64,000 bases of DNA. Source: Betaproteobacteria bacterium. GTDB taxonomy: Bacteria > Pseudomonadota > Gammaproteobacteria > Burkholderiales > Thiobacillaceae. Every line of letters begins with the position of its first letter. Position 1 is the first letter of the stretch. Shown piece after piece: positions 22,709 through 33,000 of this stretch. Under the pieces are notes generated by a model. It searched no databases. It was not told the origin of the DNA and saw only the letters and a program-made list of their open reading frames with translations. Position numbers and translations under genes: made by a program. The stretch covers positions 186,001-250,000 of the forward strand of contig JACRNB010000007.1 of NCBI GenBank assembly GCA_016219425.1, written 5' to 3'.

Positions 22709-24208
22709 GTGGACCTACCCGTCATCAATGCCAGCCCAGCCGCAAGCAGCGGCGGATGCGACTCCCACTCTTGCGGTTCCACCGGCGATCAGTTGAGCCA
22801 TCTGCCGGAGCACATCCGCGCCAAGGTGCACAACCACCCCTGCTATTCCGAGCAGGCGCACCACTACTTCGCCCGCATGCACGTCGCCGTGGCCCCGGCC
22901 TGCAACATCCAGTGCCACTACTGCAACCGCAAGTACGACTGCTCCAACGAATCCCGCCCCGGCGTGGTGTCCGAGGTGCTGACCCCGGCCCAGGCGGTGA
23001 AGAAGGTGATGGCGGTCGCCGCCAACATCCCGCAGATGACGGTGCTGGGCATCGCCGGACCCGGAGACCCGCTCGCCAACCCGGAGCGCACCTTCGCCAC
23101 CTTCCGCGAGCTTTCGGAAAAAGCGCCGGACATCAAGTTGTGCGTCTCCACCAACGGTCTCTCCCTGCCGGAGTCGGTGGAAGAACTGTGCAAGCACAAC
23201 ATCGACCACGTCACCATCACCATCAACTGCGTAGACCCGGACGTGGGCGCGAAGATTTACCCCTGGGTGTTCTGGAACAACAAGCGGGTGACGGGCCGCG
23301 AGGCCGCCGAGATCCTCATCGCCCAGCAGCAGAAGGGCCTGGAGATGCTCACCGCCCGGGGCATTCTGGTGAAGGTCAACTCGGTGATGATCCCCGGCAT
23401 CAACGACGAGCACCTGGCGGAAGTCTCCAAGGTAGTGAAGGCCAAGGGCGCGTTCCTGCACAACGTCATGCCCCTGATCGCCGAGCCCGAACACGGCACC
23501 TTCTACGGCCTCATGGGCCAGCCCGGCCCCACCCATGAAGAGTTACAGAAACTCCAGGACGCCTGCGCCGGCGACATGAACATGATGCGGCACTGCCGCC
23601 AGTGCCGCGCCGACGCCGTGGGCATGCTGGGCGAGGATCGCGGCCAGGAGTTCACCCTGGACAAGATCGAGGACATGGAAATCGACTACCCCGCCGCCAT
23701 GGTGAAGCGCGCCGAGGTCCACGCCCAGATCGCGCGCGAGCTGGAAATAAAGGAACAGGCCAAGAGCGCCAAGCTGGAGCTGGTCTCCATCCAGAGCCAG
23801 AAAAAGCCGGAGGCGCGCCCCGTGCTCATGGCCGTGGCCACCAAGGGCGGCGGCGTCATCAATGAGCACTTCGGCCACGCCAGCGAGTTCCTCATCTACG
23901 AGGCCACGGGCATCGACGTGCGCTTCATCGGCCACCGCAAGACCACGCCCTACTGCGAGGGCGGCGACACCTGCGGCGACGGCGAAAGCGCCCTGGACCG
24001 CACCATCCGGGAGCTTTCCGGCTGCGAGGTGGTGCTGTGCTCCAAGGTCGGTTACGAACCCTGGGGGCCGCTGGAAGCCGCCGGCATCCAGCCCAACGGC
24101 GAGCACGCCATGGAAGCCATCGAGGACGCCGTGGCCGCCGTGTACGAAGAGATGCGCGCCGCCGGCAAGCTGGATGTGAAGCCGGTTGTGCAGAGGAAGG
24201 CCGCGTGA
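22709..24208 (+). CDS. nifB: FeMo-cofactor biosynthesis radical-SAM protein NifB
   Basis: A 499-residue enzyme that fuses two [4Fe-4S] units and inserts the central carbide to make NifB-co. The radical-SAM motif is CNIQCHYCNRKYDC, giving the CxxxCxxC of the family plus the extra cysteine. GIAGPGDPLANPE and VCSTNG-like segments follow in the barrel, and CRQCRADAVG carries further cluster cysteines. From about residue 370 there is a NifX-like domain (VATKGGGVINEHFGHASEF) that holds the product, as in many proteobacterial NifB proteins. The GTG at 22709 is preceded by GGAGGAC and matches the family N terminus. Confidence 0.97.
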   Translation: MDLPVINASPAASSGGCDSHSCGSTGDQLSHLPEHIRAKVHNHPCYSEQAHHYFARMHVAVAPACNIQCHYCNRKYDCSNESRPGVVSEVLTPAQAVKKVMAVAANIPQMTVLGIAGPGDPLANPERTFATFRELSEKAPDIKLCVSTNGLSLPESVEELCKHNIDHVTITINCVDPDVGAKIYPWVFWNNKRVTGREAAEILIAQQQKGLEMLTARGILVKVNSVMIPGINDEHLAEVSKVVKAKGAFLHNVMPLIAEPEHGTFYGLMGQPGPTHEELQKLQDACAGDMNMMRHCRQCRADAVGMLGEDRGQEFTLDKIEDMEIDYPAAMVKRAEVHAQIARELEIKEQAKSAKLELVSIQSQKKPEARPVLMAVATKGGGVINEHFGHASEFLIYEATGIDVRFIGHRKTTPYCEGGDTCGDGESALDRTIRELSGCEVVLCSKVGYEPWGPLEAAGIQPNGEHAMEAIEDAVAAVYEEMRAAGKLDVKPVVQRKAA

Positions 24209-24219
24209 TGACCGCTACC

Positions 24220-24302
24220 GTAGCCCGGATGCAGCCGCAGGCGGAATCCGGGAGCCGTGTGATAGCAATTCCCCGGATTCCGCTGCGCTTCATCCGGGCT
24301 AC
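24220..24302. repeat. Inverted repeat between nifB and the ferredoxin gene
   Basis: Arms GTAGCCCGGATGCAG... and ...CTTCATCCGGGCTAC, each with an inner CGGAATCCGGG/CCCCGGATTCCG pair. A hairpin-forming REP-type unit found once in this window. Confidence 0.8.
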
Positions 24303-24324
24303 TTGTCTCCCAAAGGACTGAATC

Positions 24325-24633
24325 ATGGCCCTCGAAATCATCGAATCCTGCGTCAACTGCTACGCCTGCGAGCCGCTTTGCCCCAATCAGGCGATCTACC
24401 AGGCCTCGCCCCATTTCCTCATCGACGCGGACAAGTGCACCGAATGCATCGGTGATTTTCTGGACGCCCAGTGCGCCAGTATCTGTCCCATCGAAGGGGC
24501 CATCCTCACGGAGCTGGGGGAGCCCATCAATCCGCCCGGCTCCCTCACCGGCATCTCCCTGGAACTGCTGGCCAAGTACCAGGCCGCCGTGGAAGCCACT
24601 TACCAAGCAGCCCTGGCGGCGAAATCAGCGTGA
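24325..24633 (+). CDS. 2[4Fe-4S] ferredoxin, nif-associated
   Basis: A 102-residue ferredoxin starting MALEIIESCVNCYACEPLCP. The first cluster motif is CVNCYACEPLCP. The second is CTECIGDFLDAQCASICP, with the long spacing between the second and third cysteines typical of FdxN/ferredoxin III proteins next to nifB. It probably supplies electrons to NifB or nitrogenase. A roughly 40-residue C-terminal tail extends past the second cluster. It is separated from nifB only by a repeat unit and is presumably in its operon. Confidence 0.92.
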   Translation: MALEIIESCVNCYACEPLCPNQAIYQASPHFLIDADKCTECIGDFLDAQCASICPIEGAILTELGEPINPPGSLTGISLELLAKYQAAVEATYQAALAAKSA

Positions 24634-24657
24634 CACCCAGAGCGCCCCGCTCCGCCT

Positions 24658-25016
24658 TTTCTCCCCCCTTTATCAAAGGGGGGCTGGGGGAGATTCCTGC
24701 GGCAATGCCCAGGGAGACATCGCCAAATCCCTCCTGTCCTCCCTTTGCTAAAGGGAGGAACCCTCCGATGTCGGGCGGCGGGAAAGCAATTGCCCCCCCC
24801 TTTGCAAAAGGGGGGCTGGGGGGGATTCCCGCGACCTGCGCCCAGGCCGCCGTCGCCAAATCCCCCTCGATCCCCCTTTGGGAAAGAGGGAGGAAAACCC
24901 GCACTCACGCCGCTCCCCCCTTTGCAAAAGGGGGGCTGGGGGGGATTCCTGCGACCTCCGCCCAGGCCGCCGTCGCCAAATCCCCCTCGATCCCCCTTTG
25001 GGAAAGGGGGAGGAAG
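24658..25016. repeat. R2 palindromic repeat array
   Basis: The 388-base gap between the ferredoxin and the flavodiiron genes is almost entirely R2 units (CCCCCCTTTGCAAAAGGGGG cores). Two near-identical units of about 121 bases, starting near 24794 and 24915, are tandem direct repeats differing at a few positions. The last unit ends at the ribosome-binding site GGGGGAGGAAG of the flavodiiron gene. No gene seen inside. Confidence 0.9.
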
Positions 25017-25021
25017 ACCCC

Positions 25022-26567
<1,546 letters not shown>

Positions 26568-26602
26568 CACCCCCCCCTTTCACCCACCCACCGGAGCCCA
26601 TC

Positions 26603-26962
26603 ATGCCCCTAGTCACCTTCTCCAGCCCCCTGCACAAGGACAAGACCGTCTACGCCGTTGCCGGCAGCCACACCAAGACGCTGCTTGAACTGGCCAAAGA
26701 GAACCACATCCCCATCGACTTCTCCTGCCAGGAGGGCGATTGCGGCACCTGTCTGATCAAGGTCACCAACCTCACCCGCAAAGGCCCCATGGGCGGCCCG
26801 CTGACCGACCGGGAGATCACCGTCCTGAAAGACCTGGGCAAGATCACCAAGGAAGAAATCGACGCCATGAAGGTGGACGACGTGCCCCACACCTCCTGGC
26901 GTCTGGCCTGCCAGATGATCGTGCGGGATGAAGACATCCTGGTGGAATACCCCAGCAAGTAA
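26603..26962 (+). CDS. FeSII/Shethna-type [2Fe-2S] ferredoxin
   Basis: A 119-residue [2Fe-2S] protein: MPLVTFSSPLHKDKTVYAVA, then FSCQEGDCGTCLIKV and SWRLACQMIVRDEDILVEY. The overall pattern (SSPL start, CQxGxCGxC, a lysine-rich insert LTDREITVLKDLGKITKEE, and C-terminal LACQxIVxDEDxLVE) closely resembles the Azotobacter FeSII (Shethna) protein as I remember it. FeSII forms a protective complex with NifH and NifDK when oxygen rises. That makes this a likely conformational-protection factor; direct evidence would need an alignment. Confidence 0.82.
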   Translation: MPLVTFSSPLHKDKTVYAVAGSHTKTLLELAKENHIPIDFSCQEGDCGTCLIKVTNLTRKGPMGGPLTDREITVLKDLGKITKEEIDAMKVDDVPHTSWRLACQMIVRDEDILVEYPSK

Positions 26963-26972
26963 GCCGGACGCC

Positions 26973-27578
26973 ATGGACGCCCCCTCTGTAGCGCCGGCAT
27001 CCCTGCCGGCTCTTCACCCTGCCGGCAAGGATGCCGGCGCTACAGGGGCCGTCCATGCCCAGCTCATGGCGCACGCCGCCGGCCTGCCCAACGACGACCT
27101 GCTGGCCCGCATGATCGCCAGTCAGGCGGCGGGCCAAGGCGGCCTGCCCCCTGGCCTGGGCCTGTTTCCCCCTGATTACGCCGCCCTGCTGACGCGTCAC
27201 TTTCCCGGCGGCGCGGCGCCCTCCCCGCATGACCGTCCCGGCTTCGACCCCGAGGCCATGCCCGAATACGCGGATCTCCTGGCCCTGCTGCTGGACCATG
27301 CCAGCGATGACGAATCCGCCCGCTGGATGGCCCGCATCGTGATCGTCGCCAGCCTCGGCGGCGACCATCTCTGGCAAGACCTGGGGCTGTGGAACCGGGC
27401 CGACCTGACCCGGCTCATGCATGAAAACTTCCCCGCCCTGGCCGCCGCAAACGACCGCGACATGAAGTGGAAGAAGTTCCTCTACCGCCAGGTGTGCGAA
27501 CGCGAAGGCATCCACGTCTGCCCCGCCCCCGCGTGCCAGGTGTGCGTGGATTACGCCAAGTGCTTCGCCACGGAGTGA
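26973..27578 (+). CDS. nifQ: NifQ, molybdenum delivery for FeMo-co
   Basis: A 201-residue protein ending in the NifQ cysteine motif CPAPACQVCVDYAKC (Cx4CxxCx5C), which binds a Mo-Fe-S cluster used as molybdenum donor for FeMo-co. Recognisable NifQ helices run from LMAHAAGLPNDDLLARMIAS onward. Residues about 6-24 (SVAPASLPALHPAGKDAGAT) are a translated palindromic repeat, so the native N terminus may start later or has been extended by the repeat. An alternative start near LMAHAAG (ATG at about 27066) would avoid it. The stop overlaps the draG start. Confidence 0.9.
   Translation: MDAPSVAPASLPALHPAGKDAGATGAVHAQLMAHAAGLPNDDLLARMIASQAAGQGGLPPGLGLFPPDYAALLTRHFPGGAAPSPHDRPGFDPEAMPEYADLLALLLDHASDDESARWMARIVIVASLGGDHLWQDLGLWNRADLTRLMHENFPALAAANDRDMKWKKFLYRQVCEREGIHVCPAPACQVCVDYAKCFATE
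26988..27044. repeat. Palindromic repeat inside the nifQ 5' end
   Basis: Inverted arms TGTAGCGCCGGCATCCCTGC and GCCGGCAAGGATGCCGGCGC, the family also seen at 4628-4654 and 36741-36790. It lies in frame within nifQ codons 6-24. Confidence 0.85.
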
Positions 27579-28474
27579 GCGCCGACGCGGGTTCCCGCGC
27601 TGTCGCTGCTTATCTTGGCCTGGCCATCGGCGACGCCCTGGGCGCCACGGTGGAATTCATGACCCCGCGCGAGATCGCGGCGCAATTCAAGGTCCATACG
27701 GAGATCCTCGGCGGCGGCTGGTTGCGCCTGAAACCCGGCCAGGTCACCGACGACACCACCATGGCCCTGGCCCTGGGGGAATCCATCCTCGCCGCGGGCC
27801 GGGTGGACGCCCGCGCCACCGCCCTCGCCTTCGACGCCTGGATGCGGGCCAGGCCGGTGGATATCGGCAGCACGGTGCGGCGCGGCCTGCTGGCCTTCCG
27901 CAAGACCAGCGACCCGAAGATGCCGCGCAGCGAACACGATGCCGGCAACGGCGCTGCCATGCGCGTCCTGCCGGCGGCCCTGGCCACGCTGGGGCATACG
28001 GAAGAGGAAGTTCGCCTCGCCTGCCGCGCCCAGGCCCACGTCACCCACCACAACCCCCTGTCCGACGCCGCCACCGAGACCCTGGCCCTGATGGTGCAGG
28101 ACGCAATGCTGGGGGCCGACAAGCTGGCGCTGCTGCACCAGCGCGCGCATCCCCTGGCGCGGCAGCACCCGGAATTCACCTTCCGCGCCATGAAACAGCG
28201 CCAGAACCCCAGCGGCTACATCGTCGAAACCATGCAGGCCGTATTCCAGGCCCTGTTCGACACCGACACCTTCGAGGAATGCCTGATCGACGTGGTGAAC
28301 CGAGGCGGCGACGCCGACACCACGGGGGCCATCGCCGGCATGGTGGCGGGGGCGGTGTACGGGCTGACGGCGATCCCGCCGCGCTGGCTGGAGGCGTTGG
28401 ACCCGGCGATCAAGCAGGCTTGTGAAACCCAGGCGAGGGCGTTGGTGGGGGCGAATTCATTTGTGCGGTTTTGA
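27575..28474 (+). CDS. draG: ADP-ribosyl-[dinitrogenase reductase] glycohydrolase DraG
   Basis: A 299-residue enzyme that removes ADP-ribose from the modified arginine of NifH and so switches nitrogenase back on. The two manganese-binding motifs are VTDDTTMALAL and GGDADTTGAIAGM. LGLAIGDALGATVEFM at the N terminus is the typical family opening. The GTG at 27575 overlaps the nifQ stop (GTGA), indicating coupling. The last residues (LVGANSFVRF) are encoded by the edge of an R3 repeat, so the natural C terminus has been extended or replaced. Its partner draT is 7 kb away on the other strand. Confidence 0.93.
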   Translation: MSADAGSRAVAAYLGLAIGDALGATVEFMTPREIAAQFKVHTEILGGGWLRLKPGQVTDDTTMALALGESILAAGRVDARATALAFDAWMRARPVDIGSTVRRGLLAFRKTSDPKMPRSEHDAGNGAAMRVLPAALATLGHTEEEVRLACRAQAHVTHHNPLSDAATETLALMVQDAMLGADKLALLHQRAHPLARQHPEFTFRAMKQRQNPSGYIVETMQAVFQALFDTDTFEECLIDVVNRGGDADTTGAIAGMVAGAVYGLTAIPPRWLEALDPAIKQACETQARALVGANSFVRF

Positions 28475-28590
28475 TGGGGGGTGGGGTGGGTGTGCGAATG
28501 AATTCGCACCTACGACCGCCACCCACCGTGGGCGCGAATTCATTGACACGACCCGGCCCCACCGTAGGTGCGAATTCATTCGCACACCCA
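28443..28590. repeat. R3 'GAATTC' palindromic repeats after draG
   Basis: Four degenerate copies of the GTGCGAATGAATTCGCAC palindrome between the convergent draG and bacteriohemerythrin genes. The left-most copy overlaps the last draG codons. Confidence 0.82.
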
Positions 28591-28604
28591 CCCCACCCCC
28601 CCAC

Positions 28605-29033
28605 CTACCCCAACACCGGCAACCCGCCCGACAACTCCACCCGCGCCGTCCCCACCCGCTTGAGGTGCGCCGCCAGGGCGGCATCCATGGTGGCCAGGTG
28701 TTGCACAAACCACTCTTCCAGCCCTTGTTTCACAAAGGCGCGCGGCAGGGCGATGCGTCCCCGCTGCACGGCGCGGTGCATCTGCACCAGATCGCCATAG
28801 ACCCGGTGATGCTCGCCTTCGTGCTCGTTCAGGGCGGGAAAGCGGGAGATGCGCATGAGCCGGCCCTCGTTGGTGAAGTGGGCGCGGCAATGCTCCAGCA
28901 GCTTGCCGAACAGACCGGCGAAGTCCGTGTCGTCGCAGTCCGTCAGCAGGCCGACCAGGGCGGTGAACTCCCGATGGGTGGCGTCCATCTCCTCCACTCC
29001 CAGGGCATGGGTCGGGTCGTTCCAGACCAACAT
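28605..29033 (-). CDS. Bacteriohemerythrin
   Basis: A 142-residue single hemerythrin domain, a four-helix bundle with a di-iron site that binds O2. Ligand pattern: LVWNDPTHALGVEEMDATHR (first His pair), HCRAHFTNEGRLM (HxxxE), HEGEHHRVYGD and FVQHLATMD. Such proteins carry or buffer oxygen. The ATG overlaps the stop of the SIR2-like gene (ATGA), so it is the second gene of a two-gene operon whose upstream region has a sigma54-like promoter. Oxygen control for nitrogenase is a reasonable inference. Confidence 0.9.
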   Translation of the reverse strand: MLVWNDPTHALGVEEMDATHREFTALVGLLTDCDDTDFAGLFGKLLEHCRAHFTNEGRLMRISRFPALNEHEGEHHRVYGDLVQMHRAVQRGRIALPRAFVKQGLEEWFVQHLATMDAALAAHLKRVGTARVELSGGLPVLG

Positions 29034-29896
29034 CAGGCCGCCTCCAGGGTGGCGTCTCCGGTGGCATAGGCCAGCAGATCGGCGGCGTCCGCCGGCACCC
29101 ACTCGAAGCCCAGCTTGGCCAGGAAACGCTTTTCCTTGTCGTTGGCGTTGGGAATCAGCGCCCAGCCCGCCGGCTTGGCGGCGCCGAACTGGATGTCGGA
29201 CAGCACCATGCGCTCCGTGTCCCGGTTGAGACGCAGGCCCAGCAGCAGGTAGCGCTTGCCCTGGCGCATGCGCTTGACGAAGGCGGGGATGCCGAAGCCG
29301 CCCATCAGCTCGGTGATGTAGTCCACGAAGTCGGCATCCGAGGCGATGTAGTGGGATTCCGGCAGGGGCGTGCCCAAAGGCTTGAACAGCACCGGCAGGG
29401 TCACATCCACCGCCTCCGGTTCGATGGCGGTGTAGGCCGCGCCGTCAAACTGGAACAGCTTGAAGCGGTAGTCGGTGCCGCCGATGCGGGCCAGGCCGAC
29501 GATGAGGGTATGGGGACGTCCGGCGTAGGCCTGCTGCATCAGGATGTCCCGGTTGGTGTCGATCAGATAGGGCAGATCCAGCTCGGCCAGCCAGGTGTGC
29601 AGGGCCGAGGCGCTCCAGACGGTATCCCGATAGGTGCGGTCCAGGAACCGCGAAACGGCGGAACGCCCCTTCTTCAGCTCGATGTTCATGGCGGCGCGGG
29701 GAAATTCGTACATCAGCTTGGGGGCCATGGGGCGGCCATCGTTCATGGCCAGGATCAGGCTGTCGGAATCGGCGGGGATGGCGCGTCCGCTGGCGGGGTC
29801 GATCACGCCGTCCAGGGCGCGAGCGCCCAGGTAGGGGACGACGCTGCCGTCTTCCAGACCGGCAAGGATGGAGGCGAAGGTGGCGGCTTGGGTCAT
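29033..29896 (-). CDS. SIR2-like domain protein, nif-associated
   Basis: A 287-residue protein with an N-terminal opening like SIR2_2-type proteins (SILAGLEDGSVVPYLGARAL resembles the 'PxxGAG' nucleotide-binding start), then LPYLIDTNRDILMQQAYAGR, close to the 'xTTNYD' segment of SIR2-like domains. The C-terminal third (LLGLRLNRDTERMVLSDIQF) is unrecognised. I see no clear catalytic His. It is translationally coupled to bacteriohemerythrin. Whether it binds or cleaves NAD is unknown; NAD is also the substrate of DraT encoded nearby. The ATG at 29896 follows CCAGGAGACC. Confidence 0.65.
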   Translation of the reverse strand: MTQAATFASILAGLEDGSVVPYLGARALDGVIDPASGRAIPADSDSLILAMNDGRPMAPKLMYEFPRAAMNIELKKGRSAVSRFLDRTYRDTVWSASALHTWLAELDLPYLIDTNRDILMQQAYAGRPHTLIVGLARIGGTDYRFKLFQFDGAAYTAIEPEAVDVTLPVLFKPLGTPLPESHYIASDADFVDYITELMGGFGIPAFVKRMRQGKRYLLLGLRLNRDTERMVLSDIQFGAAKPAGWALIPNANDKEKRFLAKLGFEWVPADAADLLAYATGDATLEAA

Positions 29897-29935
29897 GGAA
29901 ATGGTCTCCTGGATGAGATGGAATGGGGAGACCAT

Positions 29936-29951
29936 TGCAAGCGACGTACCG
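29936..29951 (-). promoter_or_regulatory. Candidate sigma54 promoter for the SIR2-like/hemerythrin operon
   Basis: Minus strand CGGTACGTCGCTTGCA has GG and GC offset by 12, with one mismatch in the -24 box (GGTAC for GGCAC). It lies 41 bases before the ATG. No perfect TGT-N10-ACA site was found within about 130 bases upstream, so NifA control is less certain than at the other three promoters. Confidence 0.5.
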
Positions 29952-30084
29952 GGCGGAAAGCCTGTATTGAAGCGGGCTCCTGCGAATGACGCCGTGTCAG
30001 GTTTGCTTCATGAGCCATGGATTGTGGGGTTCCCGCTCTACCCTGCCAATCTGGGGCCACCCAATCAAACGAGCCCGAAAAAGG

Positions 30085-33000
30085 TCAGGCCTGGGGAAGC
30101 GCGCAATCCAACACAAGGACTTGGATGCGGTGGCGCTCTTCGGCACTCACGGTTTGGCGTAAACGCTCTTCCAGTTCTCCTGCGCTTCGCAGTCGTTTCC
30201 CTTCTTGGGGAAGTGGCATGTCCTGACCGCCGAACCAGATCACCAGATAGATGCCATAACCCTCTGCCCCCGGATCGCGGGTGTAGCGTTCGATCAGTTG
30301 TCCCTTGATGGCGCGCCAGAGGTCGTGATGGCTGTCCTTCTTGATCTCGATGGGCACATTGAAACCCGCTGCTCCGCCGAAGGAGACTCGGATATCCGCG
30401 CGCTTTTCATCGGCGTAGTAGCCCTCCTTGATGGCATCCACACCTAGCCGGCCAAGCCGTTCCATCAGGTCGGAGAGCAGGGCGTCGCGGCAGTCGTTTT
30501 CCGGTTTGGGTCGCGCAGGTCGTGTATTGGAGGCGTCCAGGCTCCAGTACTGGCGGTAATCGTTGGTGCCGCCGTTGCGTATCTTCCTGGCGAGATCCCG
30601 CAGTTGGTCGTAGACCAGGGCAGCCAGGTCAGCCGCATTGGCGGGTTGGAGGTGGGCCAGGGTGCGACAGACTTCTCCAGCATCCAGGTGGCGGAAACTG
30701 GCCTTGCGGCGGGCGATACGCTGGGCGTGGGCGGCTTGGCGCAACCGCTCGCGCCAGGGCGTCAGGCGCGGCAGGGTGAGGAGCCTTTCCAAAGCCTGGG
30801 TAGCCTCAGGGCTGGGGTCGCCCCCCAAGGTGTTGATGAAGGCCCGCACCTGATCCGAAGTCTGCATGGCCGAGGTGACCCAGTGGAATCCCCTGGGATG
30901 GTCCGGAGGACCGTCCGGCGCCAGCAGTTCAATCAACAAGGCATGGCTCGATGCCGGCAGGCGCTCCAAGGTGTAGGGGCGGCTTGGGAAGTCGTGGAAG
31001 AACCCGCCAAGTTGGGCAGCGCGCGCCTTGCTGTCCCCGATATGACGGGCCAGGGGCGCTTCATAGTCCGGCGGCGAGTGGATCAACCCGCTGGCCAGCC
31101 AATACACCCGCTGGCCTCCGCTCATGCTGGTTTGGGCCAATCTTTCCGCCAGGATGCGGTCCAGCTCGGCGGCGGCAACATGGCGCAAGGCGGCCTTGAG
31201 CAAGGGGGCCAGGGCATTGGTCAGGAGTTGCTGTTTCGCCCGCAGGGGAAAACCCCGCAACAACGCGGGAACAGCAAGTCGCGCAACGGCGGCCTGGGTG
31301 TCGTCATAGGCCAGGGGCCATAGGCCATTCACATGCTCCCGACCCTTGCGCAGGAGCGGCAAGGCATAGGCCGTCAACACCCCTGCCACCAGATCTGGTC
31401 TGGTCCGCACCAGTTCGGCGTACCAGCCTGCGTCATCCCTGGCGAGCCAGGTGAAATAGAACGCCAGCACCTTTCGCAACCGGTCGTCGTCGAGCTGGAG
31501 CGCCCCCGTCGGGTCTGCCCGGTAGCGCTCATCCATGCCGACCAGACAGGCCAGGCGGATGTAGTGCTCCCGGCCTTTTGTTTCCAGGTCGATGATTTCC
31601 TCGACGCTGGGTAGGTCCGGGCGATCCAGGGAACGCATCAGGCCGGCATAGGCGGCCTGGATCAATTCCTGGTCCTCGCCAAGAACTGAAGTCAACCGGT
31701 CTTTCGGGGTGTCGCCTTCGACTTCGAAAAACAGCCTGCTATGGATCGCCGCCAGATCATGTAGCACTTTGGGAGGGGCGGAACCCTCCCTTATCGCTAC
31801 AAGGTTGTTGCGAAAGTGCTCCGTCCAGCTTTGGAGATGTTCCTTCTGTTCCACACGGGACTCCCGCCTCCTGGCGGCATCTTCTCGACGCCAGTCGTCA
31901 AGCGAACAGAAGGTATGAACAAGTGCTTGTTCCTGGAACTGAGGATGCTGGGATAGCCAAGGTTCCAGCCAATCAAGGGATTCCTCACTGACCCAGTTCC
32001 CTTCAATAACTCTGGGCAGTTGGTAGACGGCCTGATCAAAGAAATGGCGCGCCAAGTCAACGTCGGCGGCGGCAGCAGCCTGATCCAGATACCAGGCAGC
32101 CAGATTGCTGGGCGGGGTGGCGGAGTACAACCGATGAGCACTACGAATCAAGCAGTACCTGAAGTGCTCATTCCCAAGACATCGGTGCGCTCCTTCGAGC
32201 AGGACGGCCTTGTATCGATCAGGCCGGGCACTGAGCCATGCGCTCACCCGTTCCTTTGGGTTGTTGTCGATGCGAGGGTGTCCGTGCGCATCCAGGCCGG
32301 CGCCCAGCCAGTCATATAGCCGGGTATCAGCTATGCGGTCTCCGTGAACCTCCAACCCACGGGCCAGCAGGTCACCGGCCATCCTGGTCAGCTCGAACTC
32401 TTCTTCCACACCCTCGGGCCGGCGATTCGCTTGCGCCAAGCGATCCAGAAGAATGGGCAGGGCCTCATCTGGCGACATTTTGTTCAGGCGATGCCCCCAG
32501 AAACCGAGGTAGGTCGTGAACCTATCCGAGTCTTTGCGCGGTCTCAGATGATCAAAGATCTGATCCGGCGGGATGTGCTTCGGATACAGACCGGTCAGCA
32601 GATGCCCCAGTAGGCCTTGGTCTTCATCCTTGAGCAGCCCCCGAGAGAATTGCTCCGTCAACGCAACAAGTCGCTCAGGTCGGCGTATCGATTCCTTGAC
32701 CAAGAGCACCGCCGCACTTTCGCGCACATGGAACGGATAGCTCTCATCCCGCAGCACCAACTCCAATCGTCCATCCAGTTGGGACAGCGTGGCCGCATCC
32801 GCCAGCTCGACCAGGGGCGGTCCATGTTGCAGGGCATCCAAGGCGCAATCCAACAGGGCCAGATGAGCGGGTTCCCGTGAGGGAGAGGCCAGGAGTTCCA
32901 GAAACACGGGAATCATGTCCGGGCTTGCCAGAGCGCCGAAAGGGGCGGCGTTCCAGTCTTGAAACCGGAAATGGGCGTAACGCTCCGCTTCGCCCTTCAA

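Noticed and set aside
28605-29951. TGT-N10-ACA NifA site for the SIR2-like operon
   Set aside because: I scanned about 130 bases upstream of the sigma54-like element and found no perfect match, so NifA control is not claimed.
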